From Thermoprotei archaeon (lineage in GTDB: Archaea > Thermoproteota > Thermoprotei_A > Sulfolobales > WANQ01), in NCBI GenBank assembly GCA_027038805.1, contig JALWGO010000074.1:1-15418 (forward strand): a stretch of 15,418 nucleotides of DNA. Reading direction: 5' to 3'. Shown here in pieces: positions 1 to 8,345 of the stretch. The stretch's first letter is position 1. Each line of letters starts with the position of its first letter. The translations under genes were made by a program, and so were the position numbers. The notes under the pieces are model-generated. The model was given only the letters and a program-made list of their open reading frames with translations. It did not search any database and had not been told where the DNA came from.

Positions 1-46
1 AGGAGATTCTACAATGGATTAAGAGATTCCTTTATAAGAAGCCTTC

Positions 47-832
47 ATGGCTCTTATAAGTGTAGATAGAAAAATGCTTCACCAGCTCAGCTCTGAGGAC
101 TTCTGTAGAATACTTAAGCAATACAAGCATAACTTGAGAGAGTGTTTAGGACTTCTTTCCGAGTTGCGTACACGTGGGTTAGAATACTTCTATAATTATG
201 GTTTACGAAACATTTATGGTAGTCTTAGAGTAGTAGGTGCTGGTTTTACAGGAGTTTCCCTACTAGCATTATTTGACAACAAGGTTTCAATAGTAAAGAT
301 TCTACGAAAAGATTCTCGTAGAACAGATATGATACATGAATGCAAAATTCTTGAAGCCTCATCTAGACTCGGTGTATCACCCTATGTGTATTCTTGTAGT
401 GAAAACTATATTGTAATGGAGTTTGTTGATGGTCCTACATTGGCTGAGTATCTAAAAGAACATCAAGAGTCCGAGATACTTTATGATCTGCGATTAGTAT
501 TAAGGTCAATAATATATAAGGCGTATCTGTTAGACGCTCACCATATAGATCATGGCGAGCTTTCGAGACCCTACAAGCATGTAATTATATCCCCCCGTGG
601 AGTATATTTCGTAGATTTCGACTCAGCTAGTCTTTTGAGGAAGCCGCGAAACCTTACGAGTATCTTGGGAGGAATATTTTTCCGCTACAATGAGTTCTCG
701 AGAACTATTACGAGTAGTCTAGGCATCAATATAAGCGATTTAGGACAAGTACGTTCCCTAGTGAAAGATTATAAAAAACGCATAGACTTTAACATAGTTG
801 AAAAGATTATGATAAAACTAAAAATTTTCTAG
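47..832 (+). CDS. Predicted archaeal Ser/Thr protein kinase (COG2112-like)
   Basis: A 261-aa protein resembling the small predicted protein kinases of archaea (COG2112, distantly related to RIO kinases). A glycine-rich loop GAGFTG lies at residues 64-69. An ATP-binding Lys candidate is K84 in IVKILRK, and a hinge-like stretch IVMEFVDGPTL lies near 122-132. The catalytic-loop motif HIDHGEL is at 166-172 and a metal-binding DFD (in place of DFG) at 190-192. This order is what shows the kinase fold; the substrate is unknown. The first 55 residues are a helical extension. ATG 47 follows in-frame stops at 20 and 35. The TATA-like TTTATA at 31-36 is too close for a leader to include ATG 47, so M10 (ATG at 74) is a real alternative start. 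The gene converges on the zinc-ribbon gene with a 4-bp overlap. Confidence 0.75.
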   Translation: MALISVDRKMLHQLSSEDFCRILKQYKHNLRECLGLLSELRTRGLEYFYNYGLRNIYGSLRVVGAGFTGVSLLALFDNKVSIVKILRKDSRRTDMIHECKILEASSRLGVSPYVYSCSENYIVMEFVDGPTLAEYLKEHQESEILYDLRLVLRSIIYKAYLLDAHHIDHGELSRPYKHVIISPRGVYFVDFDSASLLRKPRNLTSILGGIFFRYNEFSRTITSSLGINISDLGQVRSLVKDYKKRIDFNIVEKIMIKLKIF

Positions 833-1149
833 ACTGATGTCTCTGAGGTTACTGAGTCTTCTATGTTAAATCCCCGTATTGAGTGCTGTGTTTCTGGAGC
901 TCTAGTTATTATATTCGATACACTATATTCCTCGAGGCTTGGGTATCTGTATCTAAAGCTTGAGGATAAGTATGTTATCTTGATATCGTTTACACTTGGT
1001 ATTTTCAGTCTTGAACCACATTGAGGACAGACACCACCGTATAAGCTTATGACTTCACTGGGCGTAGGTATACCGAAGTAGTCTTGCCCAACCCTATTGA
1101 ACACGTATAGTATTTTACCACATTTACTGCAACGAAATATTACTGGCAT
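829..1149 (-). CDS. Small zinc-ribbon protein
   Basis: A 106-aa protein with two CxxC knuckles, C7-x2-C10 and C41-x2-C44, separated by 30 residues. This is a classic four-cysteine zinc ribbon at the N-terminus. The remaining 55 residues are polar and contain no other motif I recognise. Ribbons of this kind occur in nucleic-acid-binding proteins and as parts of larger complexes, but the sequence does not tell which. The ATG at 1149 is preceded, on the coding strand, by a 6-bp inverted repeat (1170-1186) and an AT-rich TATA-like stretch (about 1190-1198), so the gene probably has its own promoter. It overlaps the kinase tail to tail by 4 bp. I know of no characterised homologue. Confidence 0.7.
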   Translation of the reverse strand: MPVIFRCSKCGKILYVFNRVGQDYFGIPTPSEVISLYGGVCPQCGSRLKIPSVNDIKITYLSSSFRYRYPSLEEYSVSNIITRAPETQHSIRGFNIEDSVTSETSV

Positions 1150-1203
1150 GTTAAGAACGCCGAGAGATACCTATGTATTTCATAGGAAGTAAATATTAAT
1201 CCC

Positions 1204-1297
1204 GGTAATACGCGGGTATTACTAATTACTTCTTGAGTATTACCTTATGGTGCCCATGTAGATTTGAAGACCGTGCCCACGGGTATTTCCGCGTATT
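1204..1297. repeat. Nested inverted repeats in the intergenic region before tRNA-Pro
   Basis: The 240-bp gap between the zinc-ribbon gene and the tRNA carries no ORF. It holds a perfect 7-bp hairpin with a 4-nt loop (GTAATAC at 1205-1211, GTATTAC at 1216-1222), a further GTATTACC at 1237-1244, and an outer 9-bp pair (AATACGCGG at 1207-1215 with CCGCGTATT at 1289-1297). The hairpin and outer pair share bases, so they are alternatives. It could be an operator, a transcription end or a small structured RNA; nothing in it identifies a known RNA family. Confidence 0.4.
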
Positions 1298-1360
1298 TTT
1301 AACATTATAAATCCCACAAGATTCCCCTACAAAACAATATTAACTCCATATCCAGTAAAG

Positions 1361-1366
1361 TATATA
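1361..1366 (+). promoter_or_regulatory. TATA box of tRNA-Pro
   Basis: TATATA at 1361-1366, preceded by the purine-rich GTAAAG (possible BRE), is centred about 27 bp upstream of the first tRNA base at 1391. That is the normal archaeal TATA-to-start distance. Confidence 0.65.
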
Positions 1367-1390
1367 CACTAGAACACTATTTCAGACTCT

Positions 1391-1507
<117 letters not shown>

Positions 1508-1650
1508 CTAGTACTAGTTTTCCATAACAAAATCCTGCATTTATTCTATGCTATAAAGTGTTATATTTAATAGACAATAGTAATAATTAAATTGCCACCT
1601 ATGTATAAGTCCTCTTCTATCTTATGCAGAGAATATGACTCCTAACTCTT

Positions 1651-1899
1651 TTATTGTGATGATTGAACTATTTTTCCACGGTGCTTCCACATTGATGGTG
1701 GTATCCATAATATCCATGCAGGTATGTTTTTGATGAATTCGTAAGCCTCTTCCCACGACTCAAGTCCTAGTCTCTCAGCAAGTTTTTCAAGAGGCATGGC
1801 TGTATGTACGTATTCGTATAATGTTTCAAGTACTTCGTCTGTTAACTCTATCTCTTTTTCACCAACTTTTACGGTAAACCGTTGCTTCTGTTCCGCCAT
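1651..1899 (-). CDS. Small conserved-looking protein downstream of mcm
   Basis: An 82-aa, mostly helical, acidic protein with no catalytic motif I recognise. Residues 8-20 predict two short beta strands (FTVKVGEKEIEL). A helical segment follows around LETLYEYVHTAMPLEKLAERLGLESWEEAYEFIKNIP, and the C-terminus is rich in Trp and Pro (WILWIPPSMW). The alternation of helices with LAERLGL suggests a small helix-turn-helix-like domain, but this is inference. The start is well supported: GAGGTG (1907-1912, minus strand) lies seven bases before ATG 1899, a very good archaeal Shine-Dalgarno. It lies 77 bp downstream of mcm in the same direction. A TATA-like TTTAAA near 1935-1943 could give it separate expression. 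Confidence 0.7.
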   Translation of the reverse strand: MAEQKQRFTVKVGEKEIELTDEVLETLYEYVHTAMPLEKLAERLGLESWEEAYEFIKNIPAWILWIPPSMWKHRGKIVQSSQ

Positions 1900-1976
1900 T
1901 AGTTTGCACCTCGCTTGTGATAGGTTGTTCGGGTTTAAAAGTATAATTCATAATTAGTATATCTAGCCTAAGTAGA

Positions 1977-4091
1977 TTATTTTACGACGGCATAGCAGTG
2001 TGGCTTCGGCTCGTATATTGTTCCCTCCCTCCTCAATATCCTTAACGCTCTTTCAACGAAGTCTTCTGAGATATTGTATTCTCTTGCTTTTTCAGCTATT
2101 TTCTTCATGTAGACGCAACCATAATCTGTCTCAAGGGTCTCATTTTCAATTATATCTACTATTATAGATAGCTTCTCTTGCTGGCTCCTAGGCTTACCCG
2201 TCATTATTATATCTATGTCTATTTTACCGCTTTCCACATCTATTCCGACACTTTCTAAGAAGGCCTTCATTAGCCTTATAGCTTCTTCGGCATCTTCTAT
2301 TGTAACGTATTCCCGTAGCGCCATCTTAGCATGGGCTTCCGCCAAACGTACTAATGCCTCAAGCTGTCTTGGCGTTATGGCTACCGGGGTTTCACGCCTT
2401 GAAGACTCCTGAGCTTCACTCATCTTTCTCATTTCTACGAAGAATTCTTGCAATAATTTTATTGCTTCATCGGTTAGCTTGGGTCTAACATATCTTCTTG
2501 CATAGCTAATATACTTCCTTAATAGCGATGCAGGTATATCAGGTTTTACTAGTTCTATTTCCTTATGCACCCTTAGTATGTGCTCGGCCATTAGGTAATC
2601 TATTTTTGAATCCGGTTCATCTTTTAACACGAATATTAGGTCAAATCTTGAGAGAATGGTTGCTGGTAAGTTAATGTTCTCTGCTAGACTCCTATCCTTC
2701 ATGTACCTGCCGAATTTGGGATTACCAGCTGCTAGTATAGAAGATCTGGCGTTGAGTCTAGCAACGATGCCTGCTTTAGCTATACTCACCGTTTGTTGCT
2801 CCATGGCTTCATGTATTGCTGATCTATCCTCCTCTCTCATCTTATCTATTTCGTCTATTGCCGCCATACCACCATCAGCTAGCACTAATGCCCCGGCTTC
2901 AAGGTACCATTCTCCAGTAGACTTGTCTCTAACAACTGCTGCTGTTAGACCCGCTGCTGTTGCTCCCTTACCACTAGTATATATTCCTCTAGGAGCTATT
3001 CTCGCTGCGTATTGGAGGAGCTGGCTTTTAGCTGTACCCGGGTCTCCTATTAATAGTACATGTATGTCTCCTCTTATCCTGGTCCCGTCTTCTGCTTGCT
3101 TGGGTACTCCTCCGAATAAGAGGAGGGCTATTGCCTCCTTTATGTCCCAGTGTCCATAGATTGTTGGTGCTATACTCGCGATTATCCTCTTATGTATCCA
3201 TGGGTCTTTTGCTAGCTCTTTTATTTTCTCCTCGTCTTCTTTTGTTATCTCAACTTCTTCTAGGAGTCTCTGGGAAGCTTCTATGTAGTTTACATCCAGG
3301 TATATGTCGAATATACCTATACTAGCCTTCTTCTTACCCGTCTGCTTTATCCGTAATACTCCAGTTAAGCTTACTCTGTCTCCTGGTCTAGCTTTATCGA
3401 CAAGATCAGCTGTGACTACTGCTTCTATACTGCGGGGTATTTGTCCCGAAGGTATTTCCTCGGGTCTTTCTTGTATCACTATCTTCTGCCAGTCTATGAA
3501 CTTCGACTTCTCTGGTACAAGTTTAAAGCTGCCACCAGATTTACCGCAGAGGGGGCAGAAAAGCGGGTATTCTATTACTTCTCCCATTTCTCCTTTAGGC
3601 GGCCACATGAATTCTTGCCCGCATTCTGGATGCATGTGTCTGAAGACCGCTTTGACTACTTTTTCTCTGATTGGGGTTGCTCTTACGAGTATGCCTTCAA
3701 TCATTATTAGCTTTCCTATGTGGTCGCTTCTAATGTCTCTTATACGTACAACATTGGGGAGACCCTTTATACGTGGATAGAATTTGTCAATGGTTTTAAC
3801 GTATTCCGGGTCTTCTATTTCAGCTAGAGACCTTATCGCTTCTGATAGTGCTGCGAGCATGGTGTCGGGTTGGTTTATGAGGGTTCTAGCTAGGTCGGAA
3901 TCATACATGTAGAGGTCTTCGAAGTCTATTACGAGACTTTTCATTCCCGTTATGATCATTCTTCGAATACGTTCACGATACTTGAACTTGCCTGTAACCC
4001 TATCTTGGAATGTTTTTAGGAATTCTTCAAACCTAAGCTTGGGGTCTGATAATTCTTCTACTCCTATTATCTCGGTTTCATCTATGCTCAT
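1977..4091 (-). CDS. mcm: Replicative DNA helicase MCM
   Basis: A 704-aa minichromosome maintenance protein, the archaeal replicative helicase that forms a homohexamer around DNA and unwinds 3' to 5'. Features in order are an N-terminal helical domain, a zinc site made by H154, C157 and C179-x2-C182, OB-fold strands to about 275, and then the AAA+ domain. The AAA+ domain has Walker A GDPGTAKS (349-356), Walker B AIDEID with D413-E414, sensor-1 N457 in AAGNPKFGRY, and arginine finger R482 in LSRFDLIF. A winged-helix tail occupies about 620-704. The length is normal for crenarchaeal MCM, and no intein or frameshift is visible. Its ATG overlaps the gins23 stop as ATGA, so the two are co-transcribed and probably translationally coupled. 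Confidence 0.97.
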   Translation of the reverse strand: MSIDETEIIGVEELSDPKLRFEEFLKTFQDRVTGKFKYRERIRRMIITGMKSLVIDFEDLYMYDSDLARTLINQPDTMLAALSEAIRSLAEIEDPEYVKTIDKFYPRIKGLPNVVRIRDIRSDHIGKLIMIEGILVRATPIREKVVKAVFRHMHPECGQEFMWPPKGEMGEVIEYPLFCPLCGKSGGSFKLVPEKSKFIDWQKIVIQERPEEIPSGQIPRSIEAVVTADLVDKARPGDRVSLTGVLRIKQTGKKKASIGIFDIYLDVNYIEASQRLLEEVEITKEDEEKIKELAKDPWIHKRIIASIAPTIYGHWDIKEAIALLLFGGVPKQAEDGTRIRGDIHVLLIGDPGTAKSQLLQYAARIAPRGIYTSGKGATAAGLTAAVVRDKSTGEWYLEAGALVLADGGMAAIDEIDKMREEDRSAIHEAMEQQTVSIAKAGIVARLNARSSILAAGNPKFGRYMKDRSLAENINLPATILSRFDLIFVLKDEPDSKIDYLMAEHILRVHKEIELVKPDIPASLLRKYISYARRYVRPKLTDEAIKLLQEFFVEMRKMSEAQESSRRETPVAITPRQLEALVRLAEAHAKMALREYVTIEDAEEAIRLMKAFLESVGIDVESGKIDIDIIMTGKPRSQQEKLSIIVDIIENETLETDYGCVYMKKIAEKAREYNISEDFVERALRILRREGTIYEPKPHCYAVVK

Positions 4092-4669
4092 ATTAGTACT
4101 TCCTCTAAACCTGTTACTTCTTTCTGCCAGTCCTCGATAAGTTTTCTTATAGTTTTGTAGAGTATTAATTCTTCTGGGGTTAATCGGGCTAATTGTTCAC
4201 GTATCTCGCTTGATTCTTCACCTGCTTGAACTAATGATAATATGCGTTGGAGTCTTACACGTAGTATATCATAGGTGTAGCTTCTAGCTCTACGGTACTC
4301 GTCTATTATTTCAGGAGACGGTGATTCAGATAGTCTTCTTCTAAGTGTTTCAAGATAATCTCTTAGTTTTTGGTAAAAATCTGTAGGCAGCTTCTGGAGT
4401 AGTGCTGATTGCTGTCTAGACCTTGTTTCAAGGAAAGAGTATCTCCCAAGCTCGTTTATCTTCATAGGCTCTTCTCTAGGTTCGAGTATTTTTCGCTCAG
4501 ATAACATTCTTACAAGCCAGCGTGGTGCTACGATTTCTGTTCCACGTCTCAACTGTATTGTTGTTCCAGGTAAAACTATGTCTTCGTGATCCCTTAGAAC
4601 TATCGCCCTAATACTAGTCCACATATAGTCTCTTCTAAGATTCCTTAAACCTAATACTAGTTCGCTCAT
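4088..4669 (-). CDS. gins23: GINS complex subunit Gins23
   Basis: A 193-aa GINS subunit. GINS is a tetramer (Gins23 and Gins51 in crenarchaea) that binds MCM and the Cdc45/GAN-type protein to form the active CMG-like helicase. The small beta-rich B domain comes first (about residues 17-65, with GTTIQLRRGTEIVAPRWLVRML). The larger helical A domain follows (about 80-190). This B-then-A order is diagnostic of the Gins23 (Psf2/Psf3) type; Gins51 has the reverse order. Position confirms it, since gins23 directly upstream of mcm is known in Saccharolobus. ATG 4669 has a weak purine-rich TGAGGA about nine bases upstream. Confidence 0.9.
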   Translation of the reverse strand: MSELVLGLRNLRRDYMWTSIRAIVLRDHEDIVLPGTTIQLRRGTEIVAPRWLVRMLSERKILEPREEPMKINELGRYSFLETRSRQQSALLQKLPTDFYQKLRDYLETLRRRLSESPSPEIIDEYRRARSYTYDILRVRLQRILSLVQAGEESSEIREQLARLTPEELILYKTIRKLIEDWQKEVTGLEEVLI

Positions 4670-4712
4670 CTAGTATTTCCTCATATGCATGGTAGGGCGG
4701 GCGCCCTCACCC

Positions 4713-4720
4713 TTATATAA
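4713..4720. promoter_or_regulatory. Palindromic TATA box between gins23-mcm and rfcS-rfcL
   Basis: TTATATAA is its own reverse complement. It is about 50 bp from both divergent genes (gins23 at 4669, rfcS at 4766), leaving room for a start site 25-27 bp away on either side. It could drive both replication operons. A second candidate for rfcS is the TTATTATAG stretch just after it. The GC-rich AGGGCGGGCGCCCT (4694-4707) would fall at the start of the gins23 leader. Confidence 0.5.
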
Positions 4721-4765
4721 CTTATTATAGAGTGTATCATTTATAGTGGTTGGGGGACTTAAGCC

Positions 4766-5743
4766 TTGAGTAGTATAGCAGAGCTTCTATGGGCTGAGAA
4801 GTATAGACCGAAAAGCCTTGACGAAATAGTTGACCAGGAAGAAGTTGTTACGAGACTAAAGAAGTTTGTAGAAGAAAAGAACATGCCTCACCTATTATTC
4901 GCAGGACCCCCGGGTACTGGTAAGACTACTGCAGCACACGCGTTAGCCCACGACCTCTATGGTGAAAACTATCAACGCTACTTGTTAGAACTCAACGCTA
5001 GCGATGAAAGAGGCATTGACGTTATAAGGACTAAGGTTAAGGAGTTTGCAAGAAGCCGTGTTCCAGGAGAAATACCCTTCAAGATAATAATATTAGATGA
5101 AGCAGACAACATGACTGCTGACGCACAACAAGCTCTTAGAAGACTAATGGAAATGTATACAGCAACAACACGCTTCATACTAATAGCAAACTATCCTAGC
5201 AAGATAATAGAACCCATACAATCACGCTGTGCTTTCTTTAGATTTACACCGCTAAGAAAAGAGGATGTTATCGCTAGACTTAGATGGATATCAGAGCAGG
5301 AAAACGTGCAATATGATATAGAAGCATTAGAGGTAATATACGAGATATCTGAAGGAGACATGAGGAGAGCAATAAACATCCTACAAGCCGCAGCAGCATT
5401 GGGTAAGGTAACCGTAGAAGCGGTATACAAGGTTGTAGGCTTAGCGCATCCGAGAGAAATAAAGGAAATGATAAAACTAGCATTAGATGGGAGATTTACT
5501 GATGCTAGAGACAAACTAAGACAACTCATGGTGGAGTACGGGTTATCTGGTATAGATATAATAAAGCAGATCCATAGAGAAATCTTTAGCGCTGACCTAA
5601 AGTTACCAGAACCTCTAAGAGTACTTATTGCTGATTACGCTGGTGAAATACAGTTTAGACTAGCTGAAGGAGGAGACGATGAAATACAGTTAAACGCTTT
5701 CCTAGCTAGACTAGTACTCGTCGGCAAGAAATTGAAGGCATAG
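4766..5743 (+). CDS. rfcS: Replication factor C small subunit
   Basis: A 325-aa clamp-loader small subunit. With RfcL it forms the pentamer that opens the PCNA ring and places it on primed DNA using ATP. AAA+ motifs are RFC box II EKYRP (11-15), Walker A GPPGTGKT (47-54), Walker B ILDEADNM with D111-E114, sensor-1 N142, and the RFC-specific SRC motif at 153-155, whose Arg is the trans-acting arginine finger. The helical collar domain occupies about 230-325. The start is TTG at 4766; an in-frame stop lies directly before it at 4760, no other start is available upstream, and the first ATG is out of frame. A G-rich run (GGGGG, 4752-4756) upstream may serve as the ribosome site. The gene lies 35 bp before rfcL. 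Confidence 0.96.
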   Translation: MSSIAELLWAEKYRPKSLDEIVDQEEVVTRLKKFVEEKNMPHLLFAGPPGTGKTTAAHALAHDLYGENYQRYLLELNASDERGIDVIRTKVKEFARSRVPGEIPFKIIILDEADNMTADAQQALRRLMEMYTATTRFILIANYPSKIIEPIQSRCAFFRFTPLRKEDVIARLRWISEQENVQYDIEALEVIYEISEGDMRRAINILQAAAALGKVTVEAVYKVVGLAHPREIKEMIKLALDGRFTDARDKLRQLMVEYGLSGIDIIKQIHREIFSADLKLPEPLRVLIADYAGEIQFRLAEGGDDEIQLNAFLARLVLVGKKLKA

Positions 5744-5752
5744 AAGAAATCC

Positions 5753-5758
5753 TATAAA
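5753..5758 (+). promoter_or_regulatory. Possible internal TATA box for rfcL
   Basis: TATAAA lies in the 35-bp gap between rfcS and rfcL, 26 bp before the TTG start of rfcL. This is the right distance for a leaderless transcript, which would also explain the lack of a convincing Shine-Dalgarno before rfcL. Confidence 0.4.
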
Positions 5759-5778
5759 CTTAGCCTAGGGTTAAATCA

Positions 5779-7173
5779 TTGCCTACTAAAGAGCTCCCAT
5801 GGGTTATAAAGTATCGTCCCAAGAAAATAGCTGACGTAGCCAATCAGGATAAGGCTAAGAAGGAGTTCATTGAATGGCTAACCGCCTGGCTACACGGAAA
5901 ACCTAGTAAAAAAGCAGCTCTTCTATACGGGCCTCCTGGATGCGGTAAGACTAGTATGGTGGAGGCTGCTGCACACGAGTATGGCTTAGAACTAATAGAG
6001 ATGAATGCAAGCGATTTCCGCCGTAGAGAAGATATAGAAAGAGTAGCAAAACTAGCTGCAACACAGATGAGCCTCTTTGGTTCTCGTAGAAAGATTATAT
6101 TATTAGATGAAGTTGACGGTATTTCGGGTACTGCTGATAGAGGAGGATTAAACGCTATACTAGAATTGATAGAGATCACTATACACCCAGTAGTTATGAC
6201 CGCTAATGACCCCTGGGATACAAAGCTGAAACCACTAAGAGATGCTTCTAAACTTATAGCTTTTAACAGGCTTACGGAAACAGTTGTCGCAAGAGTTCTC
6301 TCATACATATGTAAAAACGAGAAAATAGAATGCGACGACAAAGCCTTGAGATATCTTGCAAAACTATCAGATGGAGATCTACGATCAGCAATTAATGACC
6401 TGGAAGCTATAGCACGAGGATACGGTAAAGTAACGCTAGATCTCGTTAAAGCATTGGTACGTAGACGTGATAGAGAATATAGTCCCTTTGAAGCTCTTAG
6501 AAACTTATTTATGTCAAAGTATGCTTGGCAAGCCAAATTAGCTGTTACTCAAACAAATATTGATTATGAGACAATGATGCAGTGGATCAACGAGAACCTA
6601 CCTAACCAGTATAGTGATCCAGAAGACCTATGGCGTGGCTACGAGGCTCTGAGCAGAGCATCAGTCTACTTGGGAAGAATAAAAAGGACTGGTAACTGGG
6701 ATCTATTATCATATGTGTTTGACATGATGGGTGCAGGTGTGGCTTTAGCTAGAATGAAATCAAAATATCGGTGGGTAAAGTATAGTTTTCCCCAGAGAAT
6801 ACTCTTAATGTCTAAGACCAAACAGGTTAGAGAAGTACGCGATGCTTTAGCTAGACATTTAGCAGCAAAACTCCACGTATCTTCTAGAATAGTGAAGTCA
6901 GATTATATTCCAATGCTACAGATAATATTCGTAAACAATCCCAAATATGCTGCTCGTATTGCAATAGGATATAATTTAACAGAAAACATGGTGAAATATC
7001 TAGCTGGGCCACGAAGCAATGAGGTACTGAAATATATTAGAGAACTGAAGGAGCGAGGTGCTCTTGAAGAGGAGAAAAAAGAGGGAGAACACGTTAAACG
7101 AACTCGTCGTACCAGTAGGCGTTCTGGGAAACGTAGTTCTGGTAAAGGTACTCAAACACAGCTTCCCTTCTAG
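5779..7173 (+). CDS. rfcL: Replication factor C large subunit
   Basis: A 464-aa large subunit of the clamp loader, the fifth member of the RfcS4-RfcL pentamer. It has KYRPKK near the N-terminus, Walker A GPPGCGKTS (51-59), Walker B ILLDEVDGI (D110-E111), and the RFC-type sequence LRDASKLIAFNRL. Sensor-2 lies around LSDGDLRSAINDLEA, followed by a long helical collar. As expected for RfcL, the SRC finger is absent. The last 35 residues are a very basic, disordered Arg/Lys/Ser tail ending in QTQLPF, which looks like a shortened PCNA-interacting (PIP) peptide at the extreme C-terminus. The start is TTG at 5779. The last 80 bp overlap the end of truA on the other strand, so the basic tail and PIP-like end are encoded opposite truA. 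Confidence 0.95.
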   Translation: MPTKELPWVIKYRPKKIADVANQDKAKKEFIEWLTAWLHGKPSKKAALLYGPPGCGKTSMVEAAAHEYGLELIEMNASDFRRREDIERVAKLAATQMSLFGSRRKIILLDEVDGISGTADRGGLNAILELIEITIHPVVMTANDPWDTKLKPLRDASKLIAFNRLTETVVARVLSYICKNEKIECDDKALRYLAKLSDGDLRSAINDLEAIARGYGKVTLDLVKALVRRRDREYSPFEALRNLFMSKYAWQAKLAVTQTNIDYETMMQWINENLPNQYSDPEDLWRGYEALSRASVYLGRIKRTGNWDLLSYVFDMMGAGVALARMKSKYRWVKYSFPQRILLMSKTKQVREVRDALARHLAAKLHVSSRIVKSDYIPMLQIIFVNNPKYAARIAIGYNLTENMVKYLAGPRSNEVLKYIRELKERGALEEEKKEGEHVKRTRRTSRRSGKRSSGKGTQTQLPF

Positions 7174-7885
7174 CGTGATACTGTATTATCTCTTCAAGTC
7201 TTTTAGGATTAATTATTTTAAACGAGTAGCCATATCTAACATTAAATAACATCAAGTTTTCTGGTCTTGCTGGTTTTAGAGACTTGAGTCTACGGGGTGT
7301 ATTTTTTAATTGAATAAAGCTTATTATACGCCTTATCATTTGTCGAGCAAAACTTGACCCGACAATATGGTATACTACACTATTGTTCCATTTCACCATA
7401 CTTATCTTAAATATGCAGTGGAAGGATTGCACATCTTTAGATAAGCCTAAGAAAGAGTAATCCTTGCAGCCAAGTAATCGTCTTATTAGCGTTTTATTTT
7501 GTGTTTCTATTTCGTCTTCTCTTTCTCGCTCTTGTTTTACCACGTAGATGTATTCTCTCCATAAGGCCCAGTAGCGTGGATGAAATTCTCCTGTATGATC
7601 TACTCTATGAGCCCATACATGTATTTCTGGCTCTAATTCACCTAAAACACTGATTATTTTATCTATATTACAATTAGTATAGAAGGATATCGTCTGAGCA
7701 AATGCATGTACTCCTTTATCTGTTCTACCACTAGCCGAATAGTATGGTCTTCGAAAACCATCTATACAACTATGTTTTTTCAAAATCTTCTCAATTTCTC
7801 CTTCAACTGTTTTAAGCCCGGGTTGTCTTTGGAACCCGTGGAATAAACTGCCATCGTATAATAGTCTTAAAATTATCTTCTGCAT
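7094..7885 (-). CDS. truA: tRNA pseudouridine synthase TruA
   Basis: A 263-aa protein of the TruA family, which converts uridines 38-40 in the tRNA anticodon arm to pseudouridine. The signature SGRTDKGVHA at 52-61 contains the catalytic Asp (D56). Other family marks are the N-terminal YDGSLFHGFQRQP, the central PRYWALWREYIYVV, and SSFARQMIRRIISF with ARPENLMLF in the second half. The length is typical. The last 26-27 codons lie antisense to rfcL, and the protein continues about 45 residues past the usual family end near LMLFNVRYGY. The ATG start at 7885 lies 4 bp after moaC, so truA is the last gene of the orc1 group. Confidence 0.93.
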   Translation of the reverse strand: MQKIILRLLYDGSLFHGFQRQPGLKTVEGEIEKILKKHSCIDGFRRPYYSASGRTDKGVHAFAQTISFYTNCNIDKIISVLGELEPEIHVWAHRVDHTGEFHPRYWALWREYIYVVKQEREREDEIETQNKTLIRRLLGCKDYSFLGLSKDVQSFHCIFKISMVKWNNSVVYHIVGSSFARQMIRRIISFIQLKNTPRRLKSLKPARPENLMLFNVRYGYSFKIINPKRLEEIIQYHARREAVFEYLYQNYVSQNAYWYDEFV

Positions 7886-7889
7886 AGTT

Positions 7890-8345
7890 TTATTTAACCT
7901 GTATAGGCCTCTTGATCTTCTCTACTACTCTTATTTCCTCGATACGAGTGTAAGGGTATTGGCCTTTCTCGTCTTTCTCATACTTCTTAACCATGTCCCA
8001 TATGGTTAGTAGTGAAATAGTTGCTGCTGTTAGAGCCTCCATTTCAACTCCGGTTTTCGCTATGGTTTTAACGATTACAGTAACTTCTACGAATTCTTCC
8101 TTAACGTTTACGTCTATTTTGATATTTGTTAATGGAATAGGATGACATAATGGTATTATTTCTGGTGTCTTCTTTGCCGCAAGAATGCCAGCGATTTTTG
8201 CTACTGTTATAACGTCTCCTTTTTCTATTTCTTTTCGGCGTATCTTCTCTATAGTTTCTTTTCTAAGCCTTATTCTACCCTTCGCAATGGCTATTCTTTC
8301 TACTTCACTCTTACCAGTAATGTCGATCATTTCAGCTGACTTCAT
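7890..8345 (-). CDS. moaC: Cyclic pyranopterin monophosphate synthase MoaC
   Basis: A 151-aa MoaC. With MoaA it turns GTP into cyclic pyranopterin monophosphate, the first step of molybdenum/tungsten cofactor synthesis; tungsten enzymes are common in hyperthermophiles. Family motifs are MIDITGK at the start, AAKKTPEIIPLCHPIPL at 56-72, and TGVEMEALTAATISLLTIWDMVKK at 98-121, which contain the substrate-binding and catalytic positions. The length is standard. The ATG (8345) overlaps the stop of the upstream winged-helix gene as ATGA, and truA follows 4 bp later. No other cofactor gene is in the window, so its place in a replication operon is positional rather than functional. Confidence 0.95.
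   Translation of the reverse strand: MKSAEMIDITGKSEVERIAIAKGRIRLRKETIEKIRRKEIEKGDVITVAKIAGILAAKKTPEIIPLCHPIPLTNIKIDVNVKEEFVEVTVIVKTIAKTGVEMEALTAATISLLTIWDMVKKYEKDEKGQYPYTRIEEIRVVEKIKRPIQVK

Noticed and set aside
1..22. Possible end of an upstream plus-strand gene (codons GDSTMD then stop).
   Set aside because: Only six codons are inside the window, too few to support a coding call.
1651..1680. RTGATGA-like box C suggesting a C/D box guide RNA.
   Set aside because: No CTGA box D at a suitable distance, and the bases lie in the end of a well-supported coding region.
2656..3780. Plus-strand ORFs of up to 167 codons opposite mcm.
   Set aside because: They are antisense shadows of the mcm reading frame, with low-complexity composition and no motifs.
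5844..6536. Minus-strand ORF of 230 codons opposite rfcL.
   Set aside because: It is a Ser-rich antisense shadow of a strongly supported gene.
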